In this document: in pieces, positions 1 through 5,151 of the stretch | Numbering within the stretch: the first letter of the stretch is position 1 | Layout: each line of letters begins with the position of its first letter | Source: Solirubrobacterales bacterium | Lineage (GTDB): Bacteria; Actinomycetota; Thermoleophilia; Solirubrobacterales; Solirubrobacteraceae | DNA length: 6,530 nucleotides | Direction: 5' to 3' | Assembly (NCBI GenBank): GCA_027314825.1 | Contig: DAHVAB010000147.1 | Span: forward strand, 1 to 6,530 | Program-made: the position numbers and the translations under genes | The notes under the pieces: generated by a model | What the model saw: the letters and a program-made list of their open reading frames with translations, nothing else | What the model was told of the DNA's origin: nothing | Database searches by the model: none

Positions 1-264
1 GATCTCCGAATGCTGCAGCGACTCCTGCGCCAGCAGCGAGAACAGCTCCCGTTCCTTGGGATTCGACGACGGGAAGCCGGCCTCGATCAGGTCGATCCCG
101 ATCGTGTCCAGGCGCCGCACCACCTCCAGCTGCTCGCGCACCGTGAGATCCATCCCCCCGCCGCCCATCCCGTCGCGCAGGGTGGCGTCATACAGCTCCA
201 CGACGGTCGCGCCAGCGCCAGCACCAGCACCAGCACCCGCGTCTGCGGCGGCGGCAGCGGGCAT
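1..264 (-). CDS. cimA: Citramalate synthase-like protein (CimA), N-terminal 88 codons; 3' part beyond window
   Basis: Start of a DRE-TIM metallolyase-type synthase. Known CimA enzymes condense pyruvate with acetyl-CoA to (R)-citramalate, the entry to threonine-independent isoleucine synthesis. After an Ala/Gly-rich head (residues 1-19) the protein reads VVELYDATLRDG (21-32), then IEAGFPSSNPKERELF, which resembles CimA (LYDTTLRDG...IEGGWPGSNPKD) more than LeuA. Oddity: the family signature L-R-[DE]-G-x-Q-x(10)-K is broken. Gln is Gly34 and Lys is Gln45 in an ungapped alignment, and residues 34-37 are four glycines. The ATG lies 3 nt after the ilvE stop and in the same frame, with only a weak upstream purine stretch, so translation probably depends on ilvE. 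A GTG at codon 22 (190s region, just before ELYD) is an alternative start that would drop the low-complexity head. The family call is firm. Substrate choice (pyruvate versus another 2-oxo acid) and activity are inferred, because most of the gene is not visible. Confidence 0.8.
   Translation of the reverse strand, partial: MPAAAAADAGAGAGAGAGATVVELYDATLRDGMGGGGMDLTVREQLEVVRRLDTIGIDLIEAGFPSSNPKERELFSLLAQESLQHSEI
208..237 (-). repeat. Hexanucleotide tandem repeat encoding Gly-Ala dipeptides at the CimA N-terminus
   Basis: Five consecutive 6-bp units, coding strand GGTGCT three times, then GGCGCT and GGCGCG, give five Gly-Ala pairs (residues 10-19). Because the unit is two codons, gain or loss of copies would change linker length without shifting the frame. 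The repeat sits between the ATG and the first conserved barrel strand (VVELYD). It looks like a flexible linker rather than part of the fold. Confidence 0.85.
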
Positions 265-267
265 CGT

Positions 268-1266
268 CTACGCCGTCCCGGCGCGCGGCGGCGCCGCCGG
301 CTCGGCGGCCGTCCCCTCGGCGCCCGCGACCGACCCCTCGACCTCCGCGGGGCGCACATCGTCGAGCCACTCGCGGTAGCGCTCGCTGCGACCGTGGGCC
401 GCATCGTCAAACGCGCTCTGCAGCACGCGGGTGATCTCGCCCGGCTTCCCGGAGCCGACCGGATGGTCGTCGATCTCCCGCACCGGGACGATCTCGGCGG
501 CGGTGCCGGAGAGGAACACCTCCTCGGCGAGGTAGAGCTCGGAGCGGGCGATGTCCCGCTCGCAGACGCCATACCCGAGGTCGGAGGCGATCTGGATGAT
601 CGAGCGCCTGGTTATCCCGTCCAGGATCGAGTTCTGATGGCCGGGCGTGACGATCTCGCCGTCGCGCACCACATACACGTTCTCGCCCGTCCCCTCGCAG
701 ACGTTGCCCCCATCGTCGAGCAGGATCGCCTCCTCGTAGCCCGCCTTCACCGACTCGATCTTCGCGAGCACGCTGTTCAGATACTGGCCGGAGGCCTTGG
801 CATGCGGGATCATCGAGGCCGCGCTTATCCGCCGCCAGGAGGAGACCTTCGCCCTGACGCCGTCGCGCTTTCCCGCCTCACCGAGATAGGAGGCCCACTC
901 CCAGCAGGCGATCACCACATCCACCGGCGCCTCCAGCGGATTGAGGCCCATCTGGCCGTAGCCGCGGTAGATCAGCGGACGGATGTAGCAGGAGGCCAGG
1001 CCGTTGCGCGCGATCAGCTCGACGGTCGCGGCGCGCAGCTGCTCGGCGCTGTATGGCACCGGCATGTAATACAGCTCCGCGGAGCGCAGCAGCCGCTCCA
1101 CATGGTCGGCGTTGCGAAAGATGGCCGGCCCGCGATCGGTCTCATAGCAGCGCACGCCCTCGAAGACGCCGGTGCCGTAGTGCAGGCCGTGGCTGAGGAC
1201 GTGGACCTTCGCGTCCTCCCAGGCGACGAAGTCCCCGTTCATCCAGATCAGCTCGGTCGGCTCCAC
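268..1266 (-). CDS. ilvE: Branched-chain amino acid aminotransferase (fold-type IV PLP enzyme)
   Basis: Transfers the amino group between glutamate and 2-oxoisocaproate, 2-oxoisovalerate or 3-methyl-2-oxopentanoate; last step of leucine, isoleucine and valine synthesis, cytoplasmic. The 332-residue product follows E. coli IlvE throughout: IWMNGDFVAWEDAKVHVLSHGLHYGTGVFEGVR at the N-terminus (residues 7-39), IRPLIYRGYGQMG (95-107), PLP-binding Lys157 in PHAKASGQYLNS, EGTGENVYVV (191-200, Glu195 matching the PLP-contacting Glu), ILDGITRRSI (214-223) and FLSGTAAEIVPV (251-262). The start is GTG at 1266, chosen because AAGGAG lies 10 nt upstream and the N-terminus then matches the family; an ATG at codon 9 has no such site. 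It is about 23 residues longer than E. coli IlvE, with a low-complexity Ala/Glu/Gly/Pro tail after residue 306. The stop TAG is followed, in the same frame and one codon later, by the cimA ATG. Confidence 0.95.
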   Translation of the reverse strand: MEPTELIWMNGDFVAWEDAKVHVLSHGLHYGTGVFEGVRCYETDRGPAIFRNADHVERLLRSAELYYMPVPYSAEQLRAATVELIARNGLASCYIRPLIYRGYGQMGLNPLEAPVDVVIACWEWASYLGEAGKRDGVRAKVSSWRRISAASMIPHAKASGQYLNSVLAKIESVKAGYEEAILLDDGGNVCEGTGENVYVVRDGEIVTPGHQNSILDGITRRSIIQIASDLGYGVCERDIARSELYLAEEVFLSGTAAEIVPVREIDDHPVGSGKPGEITRVLQSAFDDAAHGRSERYREWLDDVRPAEVEGSVAGAEGTAAEPAAPPRAGTA

Positions 1267-1272
1267 GGCTCA

Positions 1273-1289
1273 AACGCTCCTTCGGCGTT
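1273..1289 (-). promoter_or_regulatory. ilvE ribosome binding site in the loop of a small hairpin
   Basis: On the coding strand AACGC-CGAAGGA-GCGTT can form a 5-bp stem with the Shine-Dalgarno AAGGA exposed in the 7-nt loop. AAGGAG (1277-1282) is 10 nt before the GTG at 1266 and decides the ilvE start. The stem is short and may be incidental; the ribosome binding site itself is clear. Confidence 0.55.
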
Positions 1290-1329
1290 GCTTGTCACTC
1301 ACATCCGGCTGCTCTCGTCGCGTCCGCGT

Positions 1330-1351
1330 GCCGAGCCGCGACCGGCTCAGC
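1330..1351 (-). other. Strong hairpin overlapping the leuB stop codon (intercistronic, no U-tract)
   Basis: On the coding strand GAGCCG-GTCG-CGGCTC is a perfect 6-bp stem with a 4-nt loop. It extends by one G-U wobble and two further G-C pairs to 9 bp. It covers the leuB TGA (1347-1349) and opens the 80-nt gap before ilvE, the longest gap in the cluster. The bases after it are GC-rich with no run of T, so it does not look like a classical intrinsic terminator. A processing or transcript-stabilising hairpin, or a U-less terminator, are alternatives. The rest of the gap (1267-1329) shows the ilvE ribosome binding site but no convincing promoter. Confidence 0.5.
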
Positions 1352-2375
1352 CGAGACGATCGAGCACCGCCCGCGTCGCCTCCGCAGTCCCCGCCTCACC
1401 TCCCAGATCCCGAGTGCGCAGACCGGCGGCGAGCGCGCCGTCAACGGCGGATTCTACCGCCGCCGCCTCATCTTCCAAGCTGAGGCCGTGACGGAGCATG
1501 AGCGCCACGGAGAGGAACATCGCCAGCGGGTTGGCCGCGCCCTGCCCGGCGATGTCCGGGGCGGAGCCGTGAACCGGCTCGAAGAGGCCCGGACCGTCGC
1601 CTCCCAGCGAGGCGCTCGGCAGCATCCCGATCGAGCCGGTCAGCATCGCGGCCTCGTCAGAGAGGATGTCTCCGAACAGGTTCTCGGTGAGGATCACCTC
1701 GAAGCGCGTCGGCTGCGATACCAGCTGCATCGCCGCGTTGTCGACCAGCACGTGCTCCAGCTCGATGTGAGCGAACTCCCGCGCATGCACCTCGCTCACC
1801 ACCTCGCGCCACAGCCTGGAGGTCTCCATCACGTTCGCCTTGTCCACGCTCGCGACGCGCGAGGAGGCGGCCTCGAAGGCGACCCGAGCGATCCGCTCGA
1901 TCTCAGCCCTGGTGTAGGTGCAGAGGTCTGAGGCCGCATCGGCGGTCCTCGTCCTCTCTCCGAAGTAGATCCCTCCGATCAGCTCGCGCACCACGAGCAG
2001 ATCCGTGCCCTCGATCCGCTCCCGCCGCAGCGGCGAGGCGTCGTAGAGCGCCGGCAGCGGGCGGACCGGCCGCAGGTTCGCGAACAGCCCGAGCCCCTCG
2101 CGCACACCGAACAGCCCCTGCTCGGGGCGCGGCGCTCCGGGATCGGTGCTGTCCCACTTCGGCCCTCCCACCGCGGCCAGCAGCACGGCGTCCGCGCTCC
2201 GGCAGGCTGCGAGCGTCTCGCCGGTGAGCGCAGTGCCGTACAGGTCGATGCTCGCCCCGCCGAAAGGGTGCTCCTGGAGCTCGAACTCTCCGAGACGGGA
2301 GAGCAGATCGACCGCGGGGGCCATGATCTCAGGGCCGATCCCGTCGCCGGGAAGTGTGACTATGCGGTGGGCCAT
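1347..2375 (-). CDS. leuB: 3-isopropylmalate dehydrogenase
   Basis: NAD-dependent oxidative decarboxylation of (2R,3S)-3-isopropylmalate to 2-oxoisocaproate; the same enzyme type converts 3-methylmalate to 2-oxobutyrate in the citramalate route. The 342 residues are normal for the family. Visible landmarks: LPGDGIGPEI (residues 8-17), substrate-binding arginines in VREGLGLFANLRP (Arg92, Arg102) and VVRELIGGIYFGE (Arg130, with Tyr137), catalytic Lys179 in VDKANVMETSRLWR, metal-binding Asp212 (VDNAAMQLV), Asp236 and Asp240 (GDILSDEA), and the NAD-binding loop HGSAPDIAGQGAANP (269-283). The ATG at 2375 is preceded by GAAAGG 5 nt upstream. It lies 52 nt after leuD; that gap has a short GC-rich stem (2403-2416) but no T-run or clear promoter, so cotranscription is likely. 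All key residues are present and I expect a functional enzyme. Confidence 0.97.
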   Translation of the reverse strand: MAHRIVTLPGDGIGPEIMAPAVDLLSRLGEFELQEHPFGGASIDLYGTALTGETLAACRSADAVLLAAVGGPKWDSTDPGAPRPEQGLFGVREGLGLFANLRPVRPLPALYDASPLRRERIEGTDLLVVRELIGGIYFGERTRTADAASDLCTYTRAEIERIARVAFEAASSRVASVDKANVMETSRLWREVVSEVHAREFAHIELEHVLVDNAAMQLVSQPTRFEVILTENLFGDILSDEAAMLTGSIGMLPSASLGGDGPGLFEPVHGSAPDIAGQGAANPLAMFLSVALMLRHGLSLEDEAAAVESAVDGALAAGLRTRDLGGEAGTAEATRAVLDRLG

Positions 2376-2427
2376 CGCTGCCTTTCGGTGTGGGTGGTGT
2401 CTGCCGGGACGCCGGCCGGCCGCTCGC

Positions 2428-3021
2428 TCACAGCGCCGTCGTGACCGGCAGCGGCGGGAAGGCGGCCTCGCGCTCCTGCTCGTAGGCGGAGATCCGCTCC
2501 TCTTCGGCGAGCGTCACCCCGATGTCGTCGAGACCGTCCAGCAGCCGGCGACGCGTCTCCGGGTCGATCTCGAAGCGGACCGTGACCGGGTCTCCGTGCG
2601 GATCGGCCGGGTCGCGGTAGCGGATCTCCTGCGCGCGCAGATCGATCTGCCCCTCCCCGGCCGCCGCCAGCGCCCTGCAGTGCTCCTCGCTCGCACGCAC
2701 CGGCAGCAGCCCGATCTTCGTGCAGTTGGAGTAGAAGATGTCGGCGAAGCTCGGCGCCACGATCGCCTGGAAGCCATAGTCCTGCAAACCCCACGGCGCG
2801 TGCTCCCGGGAGGAGCCGCAGCCGAAGTTCTGGCCGGCGACGAGAATCGGGGTGGCCGGCAGATCCCATCCCGGCTCCTTGGCCCAGTCGTAGAAGAGGA
2901 ACTCGCCGAAGCCGGTCCGCTCCACGCGCTTGAGAAACTGCTTGGGCATGATCTGGTCCGTATCCACATCGGCGCGGTCCAGGAAGCTGACCTTGCCTGA
3001 GATCGTCTCTATCGCTTGCAT
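2428..3021 (-). CDS. leuD: 3-isopropylmalate dehydratase small subunit
   Basis: Swivel-domain subunit that pairs with LeuC to isomerise 2-isopropylmalate to 3-isopropylmalate, and also to process citramalate via citraconate when a CimA is present. The 197-residue product is close to the 201 of E. coli LeuD. Landmarks: DRADVDTDQIMPKQFLKRV (residues 14-32), GFGEFLFYDW (37-46), the substrate-loop motif GQNFGCGSSREHAPWGL, then APSFADIFYSNCTKIGLLPV. The open frame continues upstream to 3234, but that extension overlaps leuC and is arginine/proline-rich shadow sequence. The ATG at 3021 gives the family N-terminus and has GAGGAG 10 nt upstream. It follows leuC by 14 nt, and its ribosome binding site overlaps the leuC stop codon, consistent with balanced production of the two subunits. 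Confidence 0.96.
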   Translation of the reverse strand: MQAIETISGKVSFLDRADVDTDQIMPKQFLKRVERTGFGEFLFYDWAKEPGWDLPATPILVAGQNFGCGSSREHAPWGLQDYGFQAIVAPSFADIFYSNCTKIGLLPVRASEEHCRALAAAGEGQIDLRAQEIRYRDPADPHGDPVTVRFEIDPETRRRLLDGLDDIGVTLAEEERISAYEQEREAAFPPLPVTTAL

Positions 3022-3031
3022 GATCGGCTCG

Positions 3032-3038
3032 CTCCTCA
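3032..3038 (-). promoter_or_regulatory. leuD ribosome binding site overlapping the leuC stop codon
   Basis: The coding strand reads TGAGGAG: the leuC stop TGA (3036-3038) shares bases with the Shine-Dalgarno GAGGAG (3032-3037), 10 nt before the leuD ATG. Ribosomes ending leuC would be placed for leuD, which suits a heterodimeric enzyme. It also decides the leuD start over upstream in-frame codons. Confidence 0.75.
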
Positions 3039-4433
3039 GCTCCAGTTGCGGATGTCGGTGAAGTGCCCCTCGATCGCGGCGGCGGCCGCCATCTCCGGGG
3101 AGACGAGGTGAGTGCGCCCGCCGCGCCCCTGACGGCCCTCGAAGTTGCGGTTGGAGGTGGACGCGCAGCGCTCCCCTTCGGAGAGCACGTCCGGGTTCAT
3201 CCCCAGGCACATCGAGCAGCCGGCGGCCCGCCATTCGAATCCGGCGTCGGCGAAGACCCTGTCAAGACCCTCGGCCTCGGCGGCCGCCTTGACCTGCTGG
3301 GAGCCGGGGACGACCATCGCGCGCACGCCGGAGGCCACCCTGCGCCCGGCCACGATCTTCGCGGCCGCGCGCAGGTCGCCGATCCGGGAGTTGGTGCAGG
3401 AGCCGATGAAGACGCGGTCGACGGCGATCTGGTCGATCGGAGTGCCGGGCTGCAGGTCCATGTAATGGAGCGCCCGTTCGGCCGATTCCCGCTCGGCCGC
3501 GCCGGAGAAGTCCTCGGGGGAGGGAACCTTCGCGGTGACCGGAGCGACCATCCCCGGGTTGGTGCCCCAGCTCACCTGGGGGCTGAGCGCTGCGGCGTCG
3601 ATCACGACCTCTCGGTCGAAGCTCGCGCCCTCGTCGGTGCGCAGGTCGCTCCAGCGCTCGAAGGCGCGCGTGAGCTCGGCGCCGCTCGGGGCGCCCGGCC
3701 GCTCCTGCGCCGTGAACCACTCAAGCGTCCTCTGATCGGGCGCGATCATGCCGGCGCGCCCGCCCCCCTCGATCGTCATGTTGCAGACCGTCATCCGACC
3801 TTCCATGGAGAGAGCCTCGATCGCGGGGCCGGCATACTCGACGACATGCCCGGCCGCGCCGCCGACGCCGATCTGGCCGATCGTGCCGAGGATCAGGTCC
3901 TTCGCGGTCACGCCGAATCCGAGCGTGCCCTCGTAGCGGATCCGCATCGAGGCCGGCTTGGGCTGCACCAGGCACTGCGTTGCCAGCACGTGCTCGACCT
4001 CGCTGGTGCCGATCCCGAACGCGAGCGCGCCGAAGGCGCCGTGGGTGGCGGTGTGCGAGTCGCCGCAGACGATCGTCATACCGGGCTGGGTGACTCCGAG
4101 CTCGGGGCCGATCACGTGCACGATCCCCTGCCGCTCCGAGCCGAGCGAGTAGATCGGAATCCCGAACTGCGCGCAGTTGCGCTCCAGCGTCTCCACCTGC
4201 ACGCGCGAGAGCTCGTCGGCGATCAGGCGCGCGGCCATCGTGCCGTCGGTCGGCGTGTTGTGGTCGGCCGTGGCGAGCGTCCGGTCGGGACGGCGCACTC
4301 CGCGGCCCGCCATCCGCAGCCCGTCGAACGCCTGGGCGCTCGTAACCTCATGGGTGAGGTGCAGGTCTATGTAGATGAGGCCCGGCGAGACCTCGTGGGC
4401 CTCCCAGATCTTCTCGAACATGGTCTTCGGCAT
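3036..4433 (-). CDS. leuC: 3-isopropylmalate dehydratase large subunit (aconitase family)
   Basis: [4Fe-4S] subunit of isopropylmalate isomerase, acting with LeuD in the cytoplasm. The 465 residues match the usual length (E. coli 466). The N-terminus MPKTMFEKIWEAHEV is typical. Other motifs are LIYIDLHLTHEVTSAQAF (19-36), TADHNTPT (55-62), VCGDSHTATHGAFGALAFGIGTSEVEHVLATQ (122-153) and GGRAGMIAPD (224-233). The three cluster cysteines are all present: Cys346 in GSCTNSR, and Cys406 and Cys409 in GCSMCLGMNPD. SNRNFEGRQGRGGRTHLVSP (427-446) closes the active site. The ATG at 4433 has AGGAG 5 nt upstream, and that site overlaps the stop of the preceding regulator gene, with an 8-nt gap. The regulator and leuC are therefore almost certainly on one message and may be translationally coupled. 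Confidence 0.97.
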   Translation of the reverse strand: MPKTMFEKIWEAHEVSPGLIYIDLHLTHEVTSAQAFDGLRMAGRGVRRPDRTLATADHNTPTDGTMAARLIADELSRVQVETLERNCAQFGIPIYSLGSERQGIVHVIGPELGVTQPGMTIVCGDSHTATHGAFGALAFGIGTSEVEHVLATQCLVQPKPASMRIRYEGTLGFGVTAKDLILGTIGQIGVGGAAGHVVEYAGPAIEALSMEGRMTVCNMTIEGGGRAGMIAPDQRTLEWFTAQERPGAPSGAELTRAFERWSDLRTDEGASFDREVVIDAAALSPQVSWGTNPGMVAPVTAKVPSPEDFSGAAERESAERALHYMDLQPGTPIDQIAVDRVFIGSCTNSRIGDLRAAAKIVAGRRVASGVRAMVVPGSQQVKAAAEAEGLDRVFADAGFEWRAAGCSMCLGMNPDVLSEGERCASTSNRNFEGRQGRGGRTHLVSPEMAAAAAIEGHFTDIRNWS

Positions 4434-4438
4434 GTGTT

Positions 4439-4444
4439 CTCCTA
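4439..4444 (-). promoter_or_regulatory. leuC ribosome binding site overlapping the regulator stop codon
   Basis: The coding strand reads TAGGAG: the regulator's stop TAG (4442-4444) merges with the Shine-Dalgarno AGGAG (4439-4443), 5 nt before the leuC ATG. This ties leuC translation to that of the regulator gene and supports a regulator-leuC-leuD message. Confidence 0.75.
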
Positions 4445-5110
4445 GCTGCGTCTGAGGCCGGCGCTGACGACGGCGAGCAGGCTCGCCTCCGCGCCGGTCG
4501 GGTTCTCGAAGTGGTGGGGCAGATCGGCGTCGAAGGTGACGCAGTCGCCCTCGGCGAGCTCGTGACGCTCGCCGTCGCAGACGAGCACGACGCGACCGCG
4601 CTCCACGAGCGCCGTCTCGCGGCTTCCGGGCTCGTGCATCGGCGGATCGTCGCTCGCGCCGGTCGCGCCGCCGCCTGCCAGCAGGTGACGCGAGAGCTCG
4701 GCGCGCTGACCCGGCTGCTCGGAGGTCATCACCTCGAAGCGGTGCCCGCGCCCGGGATTGCCCCCGCGCCGCCGCTGCCCGGCGCGCACGATCGTCACCG
4801 CGCCGTCCTCGTCGAGGCGCAGCAGCTGAGAGAGTCGCAGCTCCAGCCCGGCCGCGATCTTCGCTGCGACCACCAGCGTCGGGCTGGTCTCCCCGCGCTC
4901 GACCTGGGAGAGCATCGGGGCGCTCACCCCGCTGCGCGCGGCCAGCTCGCGCAGCGAGAGCGACGAGGCCTCACGAAGCGCTCGCACGCGCGCGCCGATC
5001 CTGGTCGGGTCGATCTGCTCCTGAGTGGGGATGGTGACCTTCGCCACGCTCGCCATGCCTGCCTGCTGCGCTGCGGTAGCCACACCTGTTTGCTTGGCTG
5101 CAGTCGCCAT
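4442..5110 (-). CDS. XRE-family transcriptional regulator with C-terminal cupin domain
   Basis: Predicted DNA-binding, probably ligand-sensing regulator of 222 residues. Residues about 37-97 form an XRE helix-turn-helix: RIGARVRALREASSLSLREL, then AARSGVSAPMLSQVERGETS (recognition-helix region) and SPTLVVAAKIAAGLELRLSQLL. Residues about 155-215 form a cupin_2 barrel: PPMHEPGSRETALVERGRVV (His159, Glu165, Glu170), GERHELAEGDCVTF and DADLPHHFENP (His199, His200). This layout is that of XRE-cupin (SutR/PuuR-like) regulators, which usually control metabolism of the compound they sense; here no ligand can be read from sequence. The ATG at 5110 has no Shine-Dalgarno but lies 8 nt after an extended -10-like element, so a leaderless transcript is possible; ATG at 5056 (codon 19) is the alternative. 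The open frame continues to 5383, but that part is arginine-rich shadow of leuA. Residues 1-27 are three related 9-residue units. It sits between leuA and leuC, which is unusual for leu operons. Confidence 0.9.
   Translation of the reverse strand: MATAAKQTGVATAAQQAGMASVAKVTIPTQEQIDPTRIGARVRALREASSLSLRELAARSGVSAPMLSQVERGETSPTLVVAAKIAAGLELRLSQLLRLDEDGAVTIVRAGQRRRGGNPGRGHRFEVMTSEQPGQRAELSRHLLAGGGATGASDDPPMHEPGSRETALVERGRVVLVCDGERHELAEGDCVTFDADLPHHFENPTGAEASLLAVVSAGLRRS
5030..5110 (-). repeat. Three degenerate 27-bp tandem units at the regulator N-terminus
   Basis: Coding-strand units 5110-5084, 5083-5057 and 5056-5030 encode MATAAKQTG, VATAAQQAG and MASVAKVTI. Units 1 and 2 are closely alike, with many differences at third codon positions (GCG/GCT, ACT/ACC, GCC/GCG, CAA/CAG, GGT/GGC), which argues that this stretch is translated and kept as protein. 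Unit 3 is more diverged. Each unit begins with ATG or GTG, so several start codons are possible. The segment precedes the helix-turn-helix and is probably a flexible arm. Confidence 0.55.
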
Positions 5111-5111
5111 A

Positions 5112-5137
5112 CGTGTGTACGTTATCACGAACACACG
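5112..5137. promoter_or_regulatory. Imperfect 26-bp palindrome, candidate operator between leuA and the regulator
   Basis: On the coding strand the arms CGTGTGT-T-CGT and ACG-T-ACACACG flank a central GATA. They are 11-nt arms with one T/T mismatch and a 4-nt centre. The element fills most of the 41-nt gap and ends two bases before the regulator ATG at 5110. Its symmetry, position, and overlap with a -10-like box fit an operator for a dimeric helix-turn-helix protein, most simply autoregulation. As RNA it could instead form a hairpin, but there is no T-run after it, so a terminator is unlikely. Confidence 0.6.
5119..5127 (-). promoter_or_regulatory. Extended -10-like element for a possible leaderless regulator-leuCDB transcript
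   Basis: The coding strand reads TGA-TAACGT, fitting the TGn-TAnnnT form of actinobacterial extended -10 boxes. It ends 8 nt before the ATG at 5110, the right distance for transcription starting at or just before the start codon. No -35 hexamer is evident at the usual spacing (GGCGCC there). It lies inside the palindrome, so a protein bound there would block it. This is a motif-level guess only. Confidence 0.35.
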
Positions 5138-5151
5138 GACGGGCGCCGCCG

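Noticed and set aside
1267..1299. Ten-codon frame on the minus strand (GTG start, MSDKQRRRSV) just before ilvE, considered as a leader peptide
   Set aside because: No run of leucine, isoleucine or valine codons, no clear ribosome binding site, and no attenuator hairpin with a T-run after it.
10..1491. Plus-strand open frame of 493 codons opposite ilvE and the leuB end
   Set aside because: It lies antisense to well-supported ilvE and leuB sequence; the translation is Arg/His/Ala/Pro-rich with no recognisable domain, as expected of a GC-rich shadow frame.
2403..2421. GC-rich stem and GGCCGGCC palindrome between leuD and leuB, considered as a terminator or operator
   Set aside because: Only a 5-bp stem, no T-run, and such GGCC-type self-complementary words are common in DNA this G+C-rich.
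3022..3234. Longer leuD start at 3234
   Set aside because: It would overlap leuC by about 200 bases and add non-homologous sequence; the ATG at 3021 has a good ribosome binding site and the family N-terminus.
3063..4445. Plus-strand open frame of 460 codons opposite leuC
   Set aside because: Full antisense overlap with a complete, motif-perfect leuC; composition is typical of a shadow frame and no ribosome binding site or domain supports it.
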